The translations under genes and the position numbers were made by a program. DNA of 62,241 bases from Vitrella brassicaformis. Taxonomy: Eukaryota; Sar; Vitrellaceae. The stretch covers positions 49,414-111,654 of the forward strand of contig CDMY01000344.1 of the NCBI GenBank assembly GCA_001179505.1, given 5' to 3'. The notes under the pieces were generated by a model. That model did not search any database, had not been told where the DNA came from, and was given only the letters and a program-made list of their open reading frames with translations. Positions 31,682 to 41,886 of the stretch are shown here, in pieces (positions within the stretch are counted from its first letter, which is position 1; each line of letters starts with the position of its first letter).

Positions 31682-34600
31682 ATGGATAGGGAGCACGAGC
31701 GGGGGAGGAGAGGGGTAAGGCATGAGAAGCCAGAGGGCGCGCGGGGTGGGCAGGCTTCGCCTGAGGTGAGGAAAGGGGCAAGGCACGTGGGGTGGGCATT
31801 TCTCTCTTCATCTCTCCTTTCTGTCTTGCCTGTGTTCAATAGGCTGAGGGAGGGTGGCCATCCTCGCTCGATGGGCCGCCAGTTTATGTTCGCGGGCAGG
31901 AGCCGACTCGAGACCAGCACCAAGGGCAGACAGACCAGGTGAGCGAGGGGCACCAACACCCATCCATCTATCCATGCATTCCTCTCTTCATCTCTCCTTT
32001 CTGTCTTGCCTGTGTTCAATAGGCTGAGGGAGGGTGGCCATCCTCGCTCGATGGGCCGCCAGTTTATGTTCGCGGGCAGGAGCCGACTCGAGACCAGCAC
32101 CAAGGGCAGACAGACCAGGTGAGCGAGGGGCACCAACACCCATCCATCCATCCATCTATCCATGCATTTCTCTCTTCATCTCTCCTTTCTGTCTTGCCTG
32201 TGTTCAATAGGCTGCTGTCAAGAAGCGTCGTGAGGAGCGTGATAAGGAGGAGGCCAGGGAGAAGGAGCAGGAGAACTACGCCGAGTGGGCCAAGAAGGAG
32301 GAGCAGTTCCACCTCGAGCAGGATGCGGTCAGACATCCGCATACACCAGGGGAGGGAGAAACCCATCGACATGATCGCAAAGGCACTCAGAATCATGGAA
32401 GGTAGGTACATGACACACCCCCACAATCGCAAAACAGACCCTCCTCTCTCTCTCCCCATCACACATCATTGCTTTCGCTCTCTTGCCCCTGGTCGATGTG
32501 TGTGTGTGTGTGCAGGTCAGATGTTTGACGACATGTCGTTGCTGGAGCTGACGCCGCCCCAGATGTTCGAGGGCATGTCCGTTGACGAGCTCGACGAGAT
32601 GCTCGACGACATCCACACACACGTCCTCAGCGACACACAGCACAGGTCCTTCTGGAAGAACCTGCTCATCGTCGCCAAGGACGCACTCGACCAGGCCAGG
32701 CGCAAGAGCAACGAAGGCATGGGTGTGGGTGTGGTGAGGCGGGACGCCACGTCGGGCATTCCCCAGAGCGTCAAGGCCGAGATCGACGCCTTTCTGGCGG
32801 GCCAGTCGGCTGAACAAGTCGACGAAATGGAGAAAGAGGTGAATCTGATGACCCCTCACCCATCCACGGCCAACACACACATGGGTGTGTGTGTGTGGCC
32901 ACTTATGCATGTCAGGTGAATCGCAAGTTGGATCACGGCGGCGAGGCGGTGGACTCTGCCTACTGGGAGGCCATCCAGACGCAGCTGCCCCTCTTCAGGG
33001 CCAAGGCGGACGTCCTCCGCCAGTACTCAAAGGCAATCGCACGGGCCAGGGAGGTCAAGGACCAGCAGCTCGACCAGCACCACAGAGACACCGCACTCAA
33101 AATGGACCTCGCTGGTACAAACACACACCACAACCAGTGAGTGACATCTGTCGATCTGCTGGGATCCGTCTCTGTGTGTGTCAGGTTTGTTGAACATCCC
33201 CGATTCTAAGGCCGGCTCAGGAGGAGCGTCAGGTGACGACAAGACGCCACAGCAGAAGGACACCCGCCGGCCTGAGGACTTCATCGGCACGGGCGTCAAC
33301 CCCAACTACGACGGGCGACACTCGCCTGAGCTCGAGCCATACGACAAGGACGACGCACCCCCACCCCTCCCCGCACCAGCCCCGGATGCCGCCCCTGCTG
33401 CTGCTGCTGCTGCATCTGCCACTGTTGAGGGAGGGTGGTCAACGTCCCTGGATGCCCCTCCAGTCCGTGTCCATTTCACGCATGACCAAGTCCGTGACGT
33501 GCACCACCAAGGGCAGACAGTCCAGGTGAGCGAGGGGCACCAACACCCATCCATCCATCCATCCATCTATCCATGCATTTCTCTCTTCATCTCTCCTTTC
33601 TGTCTTGCCTGTGTTCAATAGGCTGAGGGAGGGTGGCCATCCTCGCTCGATGGGCCGCCAGTTTATGTTCGCGGGCAGGAGCCGACTCGAGACCAGCACC
33701 AAGGGCAGACAGACCAGGTGAGCAAGGGGCACCAACACCCATCCATCCATCCATCCGTCCATCTATCCATGCATTTCTCTCTTCATCTCTCCTTTCTGTC
33801 TTGCCTGTGTTCAATAGGCTGAGGGAGGGTGGCCATCCTCGCTCGATGGGCCGCCAGTTTATGTTCGCGGGCAGGAGCCGACTCGAGACCAGCACCAAGG
33901 GCAGACAGACCAGGTGAGCGAGGGGCACCAACACCCATCCATCCATCCATCTATCCATGCATTTCTCTCTTCATCTCTCCTTTCTGTCTTGCCTGTGTTC
34001 AATAGGCTGAGGGAGGGTGGCCATCCTCGCTCGATGGGCCGCCAGTTTATGTTCGCGGGCGGGCAGGAGCCGACTCGAGACCAGCACCAAGGGCAGACAG
34101 ACCAGGTGAGCGAGGGGCACCAACACCCATCCATCCATCCATCCATCTATCCATGCATTTCTCTCTTCATCTCTCCTTTCTGTCTTGCCTGTGTTCAATA
34201 AGCTGAGGGAGGGTGGCCATCCTCGCTCGATGGGCCGCCAGTTTATGTTCGCGGGCAGGAGCCGACTACCAGCACCAAGGGCAGACAGACCAGGTGAGCG
34301 AGGGGCACCGACACACATCCATCCATGCATTCCTTCTTGTCTTCTCTCTATGTGTGTGCAACAGGACGACCGTCCACCTCCCATTGGCTTGGACATCGGC
34401 TATTGGAAGCGCAGGTCGCAGGGCATGCAGGACGCTTTCGTGGAAATGGAGGCCGAGTACAAGGCGTTAAACACGAAGTTCAAGCGCCACGCCGATCAAA
34501 CCAGAAAGGTCAGCCAGCTGCGCCCAGCCGGCCGTCTGTGCTCTCTATGGATTTGTGTGTGCGTTGTTCATGTGTGTAGGAGCGTCGGGCACTGCAGCAG

Positions 34601-35765
34601 GACAAGAATGACCTAGAGCGAACCGTCGACAGACTCAAGAAGGAGATAGAGGTGGGCAGAGCCACGAAGGGATGGGTGCAGGGCACACGTGTTTGCCTGC
34701 ATGTGGCTTCAGGAGCGTGACGCCAAGCTGTCCGACAAGGAGGCGCTGCTGCAGGAAGGTGACCGTCATATCGCAGCGCTCCAGAAGGAGCTTAAGGGTG
34801 AGGCGCCACGGCCACACACACGCGTCCACGTCACTTATTTCGTGAGTTAGCATGAGTGCCATGAGCCTATGTGTGTGTCCATTCTCCCTTCTCCCTTCAG
34901 AGCTTCGGCATTCCACCCAGTCGGTCGAAAATGGCACGTAAGTAACCTCTGTCGGTCCCAATGGACAATTCGTTTACGTGTTTGGATATCGGTGTGTCCC
35001 CATCAGTCGGCAGGCGTCAGGCGGCAAGGCGCCCACAATTGCAGTGCCACGTAAGCGTATCTTGTGCCTCTTGCTTCATGTGAGCTTTATTCGTGTGGGT
35101 GCCTGGTTTTGTGTCGTGCAGCTGCAACGTCTCATCACCTCGCTGGTCCCAAACAGACACAGATGCACTACACATACGCCGGTCCACCGACACTCAATCC
35201 AATCGGTTCGTGGGTGATACAAACAGGCAGTGGCATGAACTGTATGTGCGTGTGTGTTGTGTCAGGATATGGTATGGCGGCAGCTGTCATGGTGCCGACA
35301 TATTCGCCAACCAAGCCAACGTACATCGCCAGACCCGGTAGGTAGGACAAAATACGGATGGACGGACAAAGCGCTCACCGACTTGCCTGCCCCTGTTTCG
35401 ACTGAGCAGCTGCACCGCCTGTGTGGGCAGTCAAGACACAACCGTATTTCACATCTAGCGGTAGGTACATTCGACGACAAGACATGTGCTGCATCTCGTC
35501 TTGCTTTGTGAGTGTTCGTTTCTCTGTCTGGATATGCTGCACAAACGCCTTCAGCCATGCCACGATCTGCCGCTTTGACAACAGTGGCACGAGCACCGCC
35601 CGCCAAGCGACCGAGTACGCGATCACAGAATCACATATATACACACGCACACGAAGAGACGGCACATGTGCTATGTGGTGTGGTATCTGTGATGTGGTGT
35701 GATGTGCAGCATCGAAGAAGTCATGCTGCTGCGGCTTCATCGATCTGATCTTCGGCAAGAAATAG
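31682..35765 (+). CDS. Chimeric gene: Cactin core fused to coiled-coil/Cys-tail modules, with frame breaks
   Basis: ATG 31682 gives MDREHERGRRG, spliced in phase 0 to two copies of a 96-nt exon, then the exon at 32211: AAVKKRREERDKEEAREKEQ and EWAKKEEQFHLEQ. After a one-base frame change come RSDIRIHQGREKPIDMIAKA, LDEMLDDIHTHVL, FWKNLLIVAKDALDQARRK and, later, VDSAYWEAIQTQLPLFRAKA. This order (FHLEQ..RS.IRI..GR.KPID, LE..L.DI, FW......D, ..YWE.) is the Cactin mid region. Cactin is a spliceosome-associated protein. A Pro/Ala-rich exon (33185-33525) ends VHHQGQTVQ, followed by four more 96-nt-type exons. The expected C-terminal Cactin domain is absent. Instead come DDRPPPIGLDIGYWKRRSQG, ERRALQQDKNDLERTVDRLK, ERDAKLSDKEALLQEGDRHI, MHYTYAGPPTLNPIG, VPTYSPTKPTYIARP and the tail ASKKSCCCGFIDLIFGKK (stop 35763-35765). 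It is either a rapidly evolving chimera or a partly broken duplicate. Confidence 0.6.
31843..32118 (+). repeat. Tandem exon-intron repeat, upstream block (2 copies)
   Basis: Exon copies at 31843-31938 and 32023-32118, each exactly 96 nt and phase 0, encoding AEGGWPSSLDGPPVYVRG and 14 further residues ending QGQTDQ. Each is followed by an intron that starts GTGAGCGAGGGGCACC, contains an ATCC microsatellite and ends TTCAATAG. The unit period is 180 bp. The following intron leads into the Cactin-core exon at 32211 through the same TTCAATAG acceptor. Confidence 0.85.
33427..34293 (+). repeat. Tandem exon-intron repeat, downstream block (progenitor plus 4 copies)
   Basis: A diverged 99-nt relative forms the end of the exon 33185-33525 (EGGWSTSLDAPPVRV). 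Copies then lie at 33622-33717 (96 nt), 33818-33913 (96 nt), 34006-34105 (100 nt, extra GGGC) and about 34202-34293 (4-nt deletion, CGAG lost; acceptor AATAGG changed to AATAAG). Unit spacing is 188-196 bp, set by the number of ATCC units in the intron. The +4 and -4 indels in the last two copies compensate each other if the original acceptor position is used, but the mutated acceptor shifts by one base. Confidence 0.85.
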
Positions 35766-37236
35766 AGGACAAGAACAGGTGCAGGGTGGAGAGAAGGGAG
35801 GGTGGACACGCCAGCGGGCGCCCGAGGGTGGATGGCTGTATGGTTTTCCATGTTTTGGAGGGAGGAGGGTGCATGCATGGCATGGCATGGCATGGATGGG
35901 GGAGAAGACACGGCCCACATGAGGCCATGATTATGGTCTGCGTACCTCTGGTGGCTTGCCTTCCCCCAATGTCCGTCGGTCTGTCTGTCTGTCTCGCGAC
36001 TGCCATACGAGAGGGAAGTGGCTATTGGCTGGTTGTATGGTGTACTATTCGGCAGCGGTGAAAGGCGGGGCACCTGAGGGTGGATGGGCTGGAGCCAGGA
36101 ACACAAACAAACAAACAAACAGGCAGACAGACAGACATACGGTCTTTGAAGCAAAGAAGGAATCACCGCACCTGCTTGTGTGTGTGTTTTTTTTTCCTCA
36201 CATGAGTGGGTGCAAATGGATTGGCTGGTCCCGGCTGCATTCTGTCTGCCGGTGTGCGTGTGTGCGTGTGAATTGCATGTTATGTCTGAGCCTGGTGTAT
36301 CCCTGCCACCATACTGGGTATATTCTTCCCCCTCTCTGCTGCTGCTGCCCTTATGTCTGCCTGCCTGCGCGTGCATTGATGACTCACACACACACACACA
36401 CACACACACATATCATATTGACGGTATGCCGGGCCTGCTGTATTGTGGGTGTTTTTTCCTCGCATGAGTGGGTGCACATGTATTGGCTATTGCTGCATTC
36501 TCTGGGTGTGCGTGTGAATTGTATGGTATGTTTGAGCAGACATGGCCTGGTGCATCCCTGCCCGCATGTCGCCGGGCACTTTCTCTGCCTGCCTGCATTG
36601 ATGACACAGCACATCCACACGTGTGGCTGCCATGCCTTTCACCTTTACGCACACACATACACACAGATCGCTCTGTCTCTCGTGTCGCCTTCTGCTGCTA
36701 TGGTGCTGTGGTGCCTGAGGTCGATTTCTCATCGCTGTGTGCTGCTGGTATGCCTCGTGATGTGGTGCGCTTGTCGCGACTGCCATCACACACAGAGGGA
36801 CAGAGAGACCGAGAGAGATCGCGAGAGCTGGCAGCTGCACTCACTATCAGCTGGCTGGTTGTACGCGTGGACACATACACACACACACATCTCTGTCGAC
36901 ACATCTCACCGACGGGGTTTTTGAAGTGGGCGAGGGGGACGCAGAAAAGCGCACAGAGACAGGGAGAGGGGAAAGGGCAGAAGTGTGCGCGGTGAGTTAG
37001 GGATGACATGTACATGTCTGTCTTGGACTTTTGAAGTCGAATCTACTCACGCCCAGTATCCTGGCAAGGCAAGAAGCGCCTTCTTCCATTACCCACGAGC
37101 AACTGCGCGGCGCACTCAACGCCCAGTCTGAATAGAAGCCTGCGCCCACACACATCCAAGACACATCCAGCGACACTGTGCAGCTGTATGATTGTCCCCC
37201 CGCGGCTTTTTGCTGACCCATCTTTAGAGCGACGAA
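35766..37236. other. Non-coding region with duplicated flank and simple repeats
   Basis: The first about 250 bp repeat the 3' flank of unit B in inverted orientation. Then follow CATGG repeats (35876-35896), AAAC/CAGA tracts at 36100-36135 and a (CA)n run near 36385-36410. Long open frames exist on plus but are built of low-complexity sequence. No gene is supported. Confidence 0.5.
36170..36620 (+). repeat. Direct tandem duplication, about 260-bp period
   Basis: Copy 1 begins near the T-run at 36187 (TTCCTCACATGAGTGGGTGC) and copy 2 near 36450 (TTCCTCGCATGAGTGGGTGC). Both continue through 'GTGCGTGTGAATTG.ATG.TATGT', 'CTGGTG.ATCCCTGCC' and end in 'CTGCCTGC...TGCATTGATGAC'. They have diverged by substitutions and small indels. 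Confidence 0.75.
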
Positions 37237-37284
37237 TTAAGGCCTGAAGAGCGATCGATGGCACCAGTCTCCTTCAGGCCTTAA
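37237..37284. repeat. Perfect 13-bp inverted repeat (hairpin)
   Basis: TTAAGGCCTGAAG at 37237-37249 and its exact reverse complement CTTCAGGCCTTAA at 37272-37284, with a 22-nt spacer. It could fold as a stem-loop RNA or be the trace of a small inverted-repeat element. The flanking sequence is not coding. Confidence 0.7.
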
Positions 37285-37439
37285 CAACCGTCTGGATGCA
37301 ATGCAGCGCCAGCACAAGCCCTCGGCTCGACAACACAAAGAATGAGGTGCCAGATGTGGTGCCAGATAACGAAGAAATGAAGTATGTAATACAAAGTGCT
37401 GGGCACTTAGTGCATGTCTCATGCAGCACATGAGAGCTC

Positions 37440-38870
37440 ACGTGTCGGCAAACATAAAATGTAGGCAACAATATTCAGACAGGCAGACAGGGGCAGGCAT
37501 ATACATTGTCTCGCCTGCTTTCCGCATTCTCCTCTCTACACACCCCAGCCCATCGTGTGGTGACACTGTGTGTGTCTGATGGCTTGCCCTTCATCCATTC
37601 GTCAGTCAGGCAGTCAGGCATCACATTGAACCGGTGTTACATTCCCTCCCGTGTGCAGGCAGTATGTCGAACACACGGTCTCTGCACACGTTCATTCAGC
37701 CCATGTGTGTATGATGGTGTGTGTGTATTGCTAGGCACAGACGCATCATCTGCAGCAATGCCATTAATGTTCACACGAGCGGCCTTCCTGCCACGGCACA
37801 AAAGGAGTCAGCAGCTATCAGCAGCGCAACCGGTGAAATGTGCAACCGATCGCTTGTGTGCCGTAGGAGAAGGTCACTCGCACAGACACAAACCAGCACA
37901 TCGGAATCCAATCGTCCTATTGATATCTCTCTCTCTTCCTGTTACTTCAAACAGCCCCAGCACCTTCTTTCGAGTGCGAAAACATCCATCCACTCACCCC
38001 ATCCACAGCTGTGTGACAAAAGAAGGGCACCTTCGACCCACGCGACATTCCGGCGTGACGTGCAATCCCCTGGGTCTGTTCTCGCATGCGCCTCGTGCCT
38101 GCTGGCGCACAGCCGACCCGATCCCATTTGATGGTTCGGTTGGCCGTCAACAGCACGATGCGCTAAAAGCAAGGACAGACAGTAGGGGAGACGCAGGCAC
38201 CAAGGTAGGCAGACCAATCGACATCATTCCATTCACGTGGGCCGTCGTCTTCTCTTTTCCCCACCACCACCCACCCACCCGGCCAACCCACAATCACCCT
38301 CCTCTCACCTCATCTCAGGCATCAGCGACGCAGCAGATGGTGTGTGTGTCAGCGTCAGTGTGTGGCACACAGGCATCTGCTGGCGCCGCATCCAGGGACG
38401 TCGGCCAATTGGTCGACACAGGCATCCTGTTGCACACACACAGAGAGAAAACAAGAAGGAATGGATAGATGGATGGATGGGTGTCGGTGCTCCTCGCTCA
38501 CCGGTTTGTACGTCGGTGCTGTTCTCGGCTCGGCTATCGCGCGAGCGGGATGCGCACGGGGGACTCATGCAGTCTATTGAACACAGGCAAGACAGAGAGA
38601 AGAAGTGAAGAGAGGAGATGACCTTCTGTACAGCCCTCCGCCTTCTCATGCCTTACCCCTTTCCTCCCCTTCACAGGACGAGGGGTGTCGAGAACTCCCG
38701 CGAGAGGGCGAACACGTCTTCCATCTTCCATCACCTGCGCTGTTGGATTCTGCTGCCACTGAGTCGGGTTGGTCGACCGCTCCTGTCTGGAGTGGCAGGA
38801 AATGGGTAGGCATGTGGTGGAGGGGTGGACGGCATGCGCAGAGGAAGAAAAACGTTCGTTCGAGAAGAAG
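37440..38870 (-). pseudogene. Degenerate further copy of the duplicated module
   Basis: 37453-37540 repeats the sequence bordering unit A at 28310-28430. 38220-38260 matches, in unit B orientation, the 3' flank (GGGCCGTCGTCTTCTCTTTT type). 38375-38560 matches 31140-31330 (GCGCCGCATCCAGGG, TCCTGTTGCACACACACA, TCGGTGCTCCTCGCTCACC). On minus, 38570-38690 matches the first intron of the plus-strand chimera (GTAAGGCATGAGAAG ... TGTGTTCAATAG). The exon after that acceptor starts ACTGCATGAG and is interrupted. Most of the internal exons are missing. Confidence 0.5.
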
Positions 38871-39344
38871 AATACGGGGAAAGACGCGCGGAAAAAACGA
38901 GACGCTGCGGGCGGCATTGCCGTCTCCGAGACAGCGATTTCTCGCCGGGTATATCTGCTCGCACGTAGCACCTTCATTTAGCTACTTATGCGTGATGGAG
39001 GGCACCATAAGATCCTGCGCTCAGCCTGTCATAAGCATTGTGCGTTGAATCCACATGTGCGTGTCTCAATTGGTCTATTTTGTCTGTTTTGTGTTTCGAT
39101 CAGTGAGGATTTTCTCACACACCAGAGTCACCACCACAATGGTACGGCAATGGCGGTGAGAAAAGGGGCACGTCATTGCGAAAAGGGAGCAGTCAAGGCG
39201 GATACGTGAGGGATGGCGCATATCAGTGAGGAAAACAGCACTCACTTGACGCGACGGCAGCCCTCTCTTCTGTATGACCCCACAGGCATACAAAGGGGCG
39301 TGTGACGACACTGTCAGTCAGCTATCGATCTTCTCTGTACAAGG
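38871..39344. other. Intergenic region
   Basis: No gene recognised. It lies beyond the 3' end of the minus-strand gene at 39345. A basic, Lys/Arg-rich open stretch on plus (about 38690-39048) has no splice-supported start and resembles no family. Confidence 0.5.
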
Positions 39345-41047
39345 TCACTTTCCCTCGGCCAGACTCTCCTCAATGCGATCAACCATTTGCTTTGCCAGCC
39401 CCCCAAATCGACTCAACACACGTCGCACACTTGGGGCAGTCACAGGGTAGCACGAGTCAAAACCAGACGCACCCTGCACTGCCTCCTCTGTCGTGTAGAG
39501 AGCCACTCGACCGTCAGACAAGTGCAGGTGCGCCGCGTTGGACTCACCCTGCCGGTGCCCACACAACACGACCACATGCTGCTCTGCACCATCTCCCCCC
39601 ACCTCGTCCCGCCACTCGCCCACCACACACCCATCCACCGTGCTGCTCGTGAAAAGCGAGCGATAGTCGTCATCGCGCGCACCCACATGTACGTCACAGA
39701 CATAGCGAGGGGAGGTAGGGAGGATCGTGCGAATGGCAGCAGACGAGTAGGAAGAGACAATGTGCATGACGTCATCAGGCAGACTCTCGCCATTGTACTC
39801 CATCTCATCCCAGTCCACGTACCTGTCCCAGCGGCGGATCACAGGGTCGCTCTTCTCATAGTGCAGTCGGAAGCGGTGCTTCGGGGGCAGCTGGTCCTCG
39901 CGCACGATGCAGAAGCGGCTGTGACCCATCTCGTACACCACCTCGTTGCGGAATGCCCGCGGCACACGCCACCCCAAGCCCCAAGGGTCCGGGTTCAGAT
40001 CCAGGCTGCAGCCGATGATGTAGTAGCCGACTGTCCGATGGATGGCCAGGGTGAGGGGGAGGTGGCGGACGGTGCGGCTCGACAGCTGCACCCGAAGGAA
40101 GGACGCCTTGGTGGGCAGCTTGGAGCTGATCCAATTGGGTGTGATGATGACGGGAAGGGTCTGAGCTGGCTGGGGGGCTGAGGTCTCATTGGGGCTGAGG
40201 TCACCGAAGAGGGCATCGAAGAAGTCTCGAGGCAACTCCAGGTGATCGACAGCTACACCTGCCCGCCTGATCAGCTCCTCCTCATTCACATCATCCGTAT
40301 CTGATCGACAACATACGGATGATGCACTGTGCCCTTTCCCCATCGCCCTCTCCCCATTGGTGGCTCATGTATCGCACCTTGTGCATTGCGATCAATCATG
40401 CCGTGGTTGTCCGCCAAGCGAAGCAGCTGTCCCATCTTGGCCCACTCACCCTCCCCCTGCTCCACCACATACGCCACCTTGCCGAAATACTCAAAGCGCG
40501 TCAGACTCCCGCCACCGCCATCCCCCTGTGTGCCATACTGCCGGTCCACATCGACCGTGCCCACCAGCTCATGCTGCTGCAGATTGTTGTCGATGCGGCG
40601 CTCCAGGAACGTCTCGTTGACGACTCCCGTGCCATAGTTCTTGCTGGTGCGCCGCGCCAGGCATACGGCGTCCTCCACAGACAGGAATGGGAGGAAGACA
40701 TCCCGGTAGACGTCAATGGGAACGGCGGTAGGTGCGTTGGAAGAGAGGGCGGTGCGCTTGCCGGTCGAGCAGGGGAGGCTGGACACGGCAGTGGTAAGGT
40801 CGTTGAGGGCGGTGGACAGCTCCGACACCTTGGTCGTCATGGCTGCCCACATGCTCGAGCCACAAGGCAGCTGACACACCAGAAGACAAGACACACAGGC
40901 AAGAGATGCATCAGTGAGCGGCGGAGCGGCTCTCGGTCCCGCCGTACATGTGGCGCAGTGGTGCACTTGAAAAGCTGCTCTGAGATGGCCATTTGAGTAT
41001 CGAAGCAAGAGAGCTAAAGGCGAAGCAAAGAGACGAAGCTGCGTCAT
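39345..41047 (-). CDS. Unknown protein with F-box-like segment
   Basis: Two exons on minus: 40378-41047 and 39345-40300. The junction CAA G|AT gives RNAQ-DTDDVNEEELIRRAG. The first exon holds KVSELSTALNDLTTAVSSL, a short coiled region, then VPIDVYRDVFLPFLSVEDAV with CLARRTSKNY. Its 'P.D....FLPFL...D...L.RTSK' pattern is F-box-like (substrate adaptors of SCF ubiquitin ligases) but not decisive. The second exon has no domain I can name. It contains TVGYYIIGCSLDLNPDPWGL, WDRYVDWDEMEYNGESLPDD and a C-terminal LSRFGGLAKQMVDRIEESLA. The frame is open from the ATG at 41047, giving a hydrophobic, Cys-rich N-terminus. The downstream ATG at about 40851 (MWAAMTTKVSEL) is a more conventional start. It lies 21 bp after the stop of the next minus-strand gene. 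Confidence 0.65.
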
Positions 41048-41068
41048 CGCTAGGTGCGGGTGCTGCCT

Positions 41069-41519
41069 TCACTCGATCGCTTCAGGCACCTGTGTCTGGA
41101 ATGACTGGATGACCTCAAGCTGCTCCTGAAACTCACCACTGTACACCTGCCGAGCCGACAAGCAAACAATCACACAAGCACAAAAGCCAAATGACGACAG
41201 TCACCCCATTCCAGGGACGTTCCTGCTTCAATCACCGAGAGCTCGGAGCGATGCGATTTCTCATCATTAGGCTTAGACAATGCACTGCTGCCCTTGCCTG
41301 CAGCTGGCTGGCCCGCCACACGATGCTGCTTCGATGGGTCAGCGGCACTCGACATCTAACAACACACAAACACACACGCACACACACACGCACACACACA
41401 CACAGTATCGATGAATGACTAAAGCGACAGGCGACTGCATCGCGCAGTGCTACCTGTGGCTTGTGTGAAGACTTGACAAACAGCTTTCGACGCTTCTTCA
41501 CGTCCGCAAGGTCCTCCAT
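41069..41519 (-). CDS. Small hydrophilic protein of unknown function
   Basis: Exon 1 (41454-41519) reads MEDLADVKKRRKLFVKSSHK and ends PQ. A TG/CA-rich intron ends GTTAG at the exon from 41355: SSAADPSKQHRVAGQPAAGK, then PNDEKSHRSELSVIEAG. The last exon reads VYSGEFQEQLEVIQSFQTQV and ends PEAIE with TGA at 41069-41071. The final junction is unclear: the usual donor (TGG G|GTGACT) puts the last exon out of frame, while an in-frame join needs a 29-nt intron. It has a basic N-terminus and an amphipathic C-terminal helix. No family recognised. Confidence 0.4.
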
Positions 41520-41886
41520 CTGGTCCACAACACCATCCCATGAATGAGAATCGATGAATTCAACTTCCTTTTGTCATTTCACACCTTCAGGCGCTGATAT
41601 TGATGCAGGGAGAGCCCGGTCTGCCAAATCGCCCCTTTTTGCTAGCTTTGCGAGCTTAGAAGAGAGAAGTAGATCTCCCGGGCTGTGCGCCTTCCCCTGC
41701 CATCAGAGCCCACCGTAGCAAGCGGCGTTGATAAGGGGCGAAAACCGCGGCGGATCTGTGATTCTGTGACACCGTCTTCATCAGTTGGCTTTTTCACGCT
41801 CCTGCTGACTGCGATACGGCTATTGTGGATGCTGCCATGACGGCAGATTGATTGCCTCTGCGGCAAGGGCGTGATCTGCATCTGAC
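41520..41886. promoter_or_regulatory. Divergent upstream region of the giant DUF3638 gene
   Basis: About 370 bp between the small minus-strand gene start and ATG 41887. It contains AGATCT at 41671, GGATCTG at 41752 and GATCTG at 41873, again the recurrent motif. A minus-strand open frame here (about 41642-41881) has no supporting features. Confidence 0.35.

Larger units (their letters stand above)
28406..35765. repeat. Large inverted arrangement of homologous gene modules
   Basis: The minus-strand units (28406-29770 and 29968-31330) and the plus-strand gene (34360-35765) share exons, introns and 3' flanks in inverted orientation. One intron pair is nearly identical over its first 40 bases (from about 35210 on plus, from about 29010 on minus, both with GATACAAACAGGCAGTGGCA-like text). 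Homology continues past the stops: the flank with CACGGCCCACATGAGGCCAT occurs at about 35908 (+) and about 29870 (-). Confidence 0.7.

Noticed and set aside
31960-34340. Regularly spaced repeats suggesting a CRISPR-like array
   Set aside because: Units are exon plus intron of a eukaryotic gene (splice sites, phase-0 96-nt exon). Spacers are not unique.
35956-36924. Long plus-strand open frame rich in Cys/His/Thr
   Set aside because: It reads through a tandem duplication and CA/TG repeats, has no domain, and composition alone explains its length.
41642-41881. Minus-strand 79-codon frame upstream of the giant gene
   Set aside because: No splice links, no domain, and it lies in a likely promoter between divergent genes.
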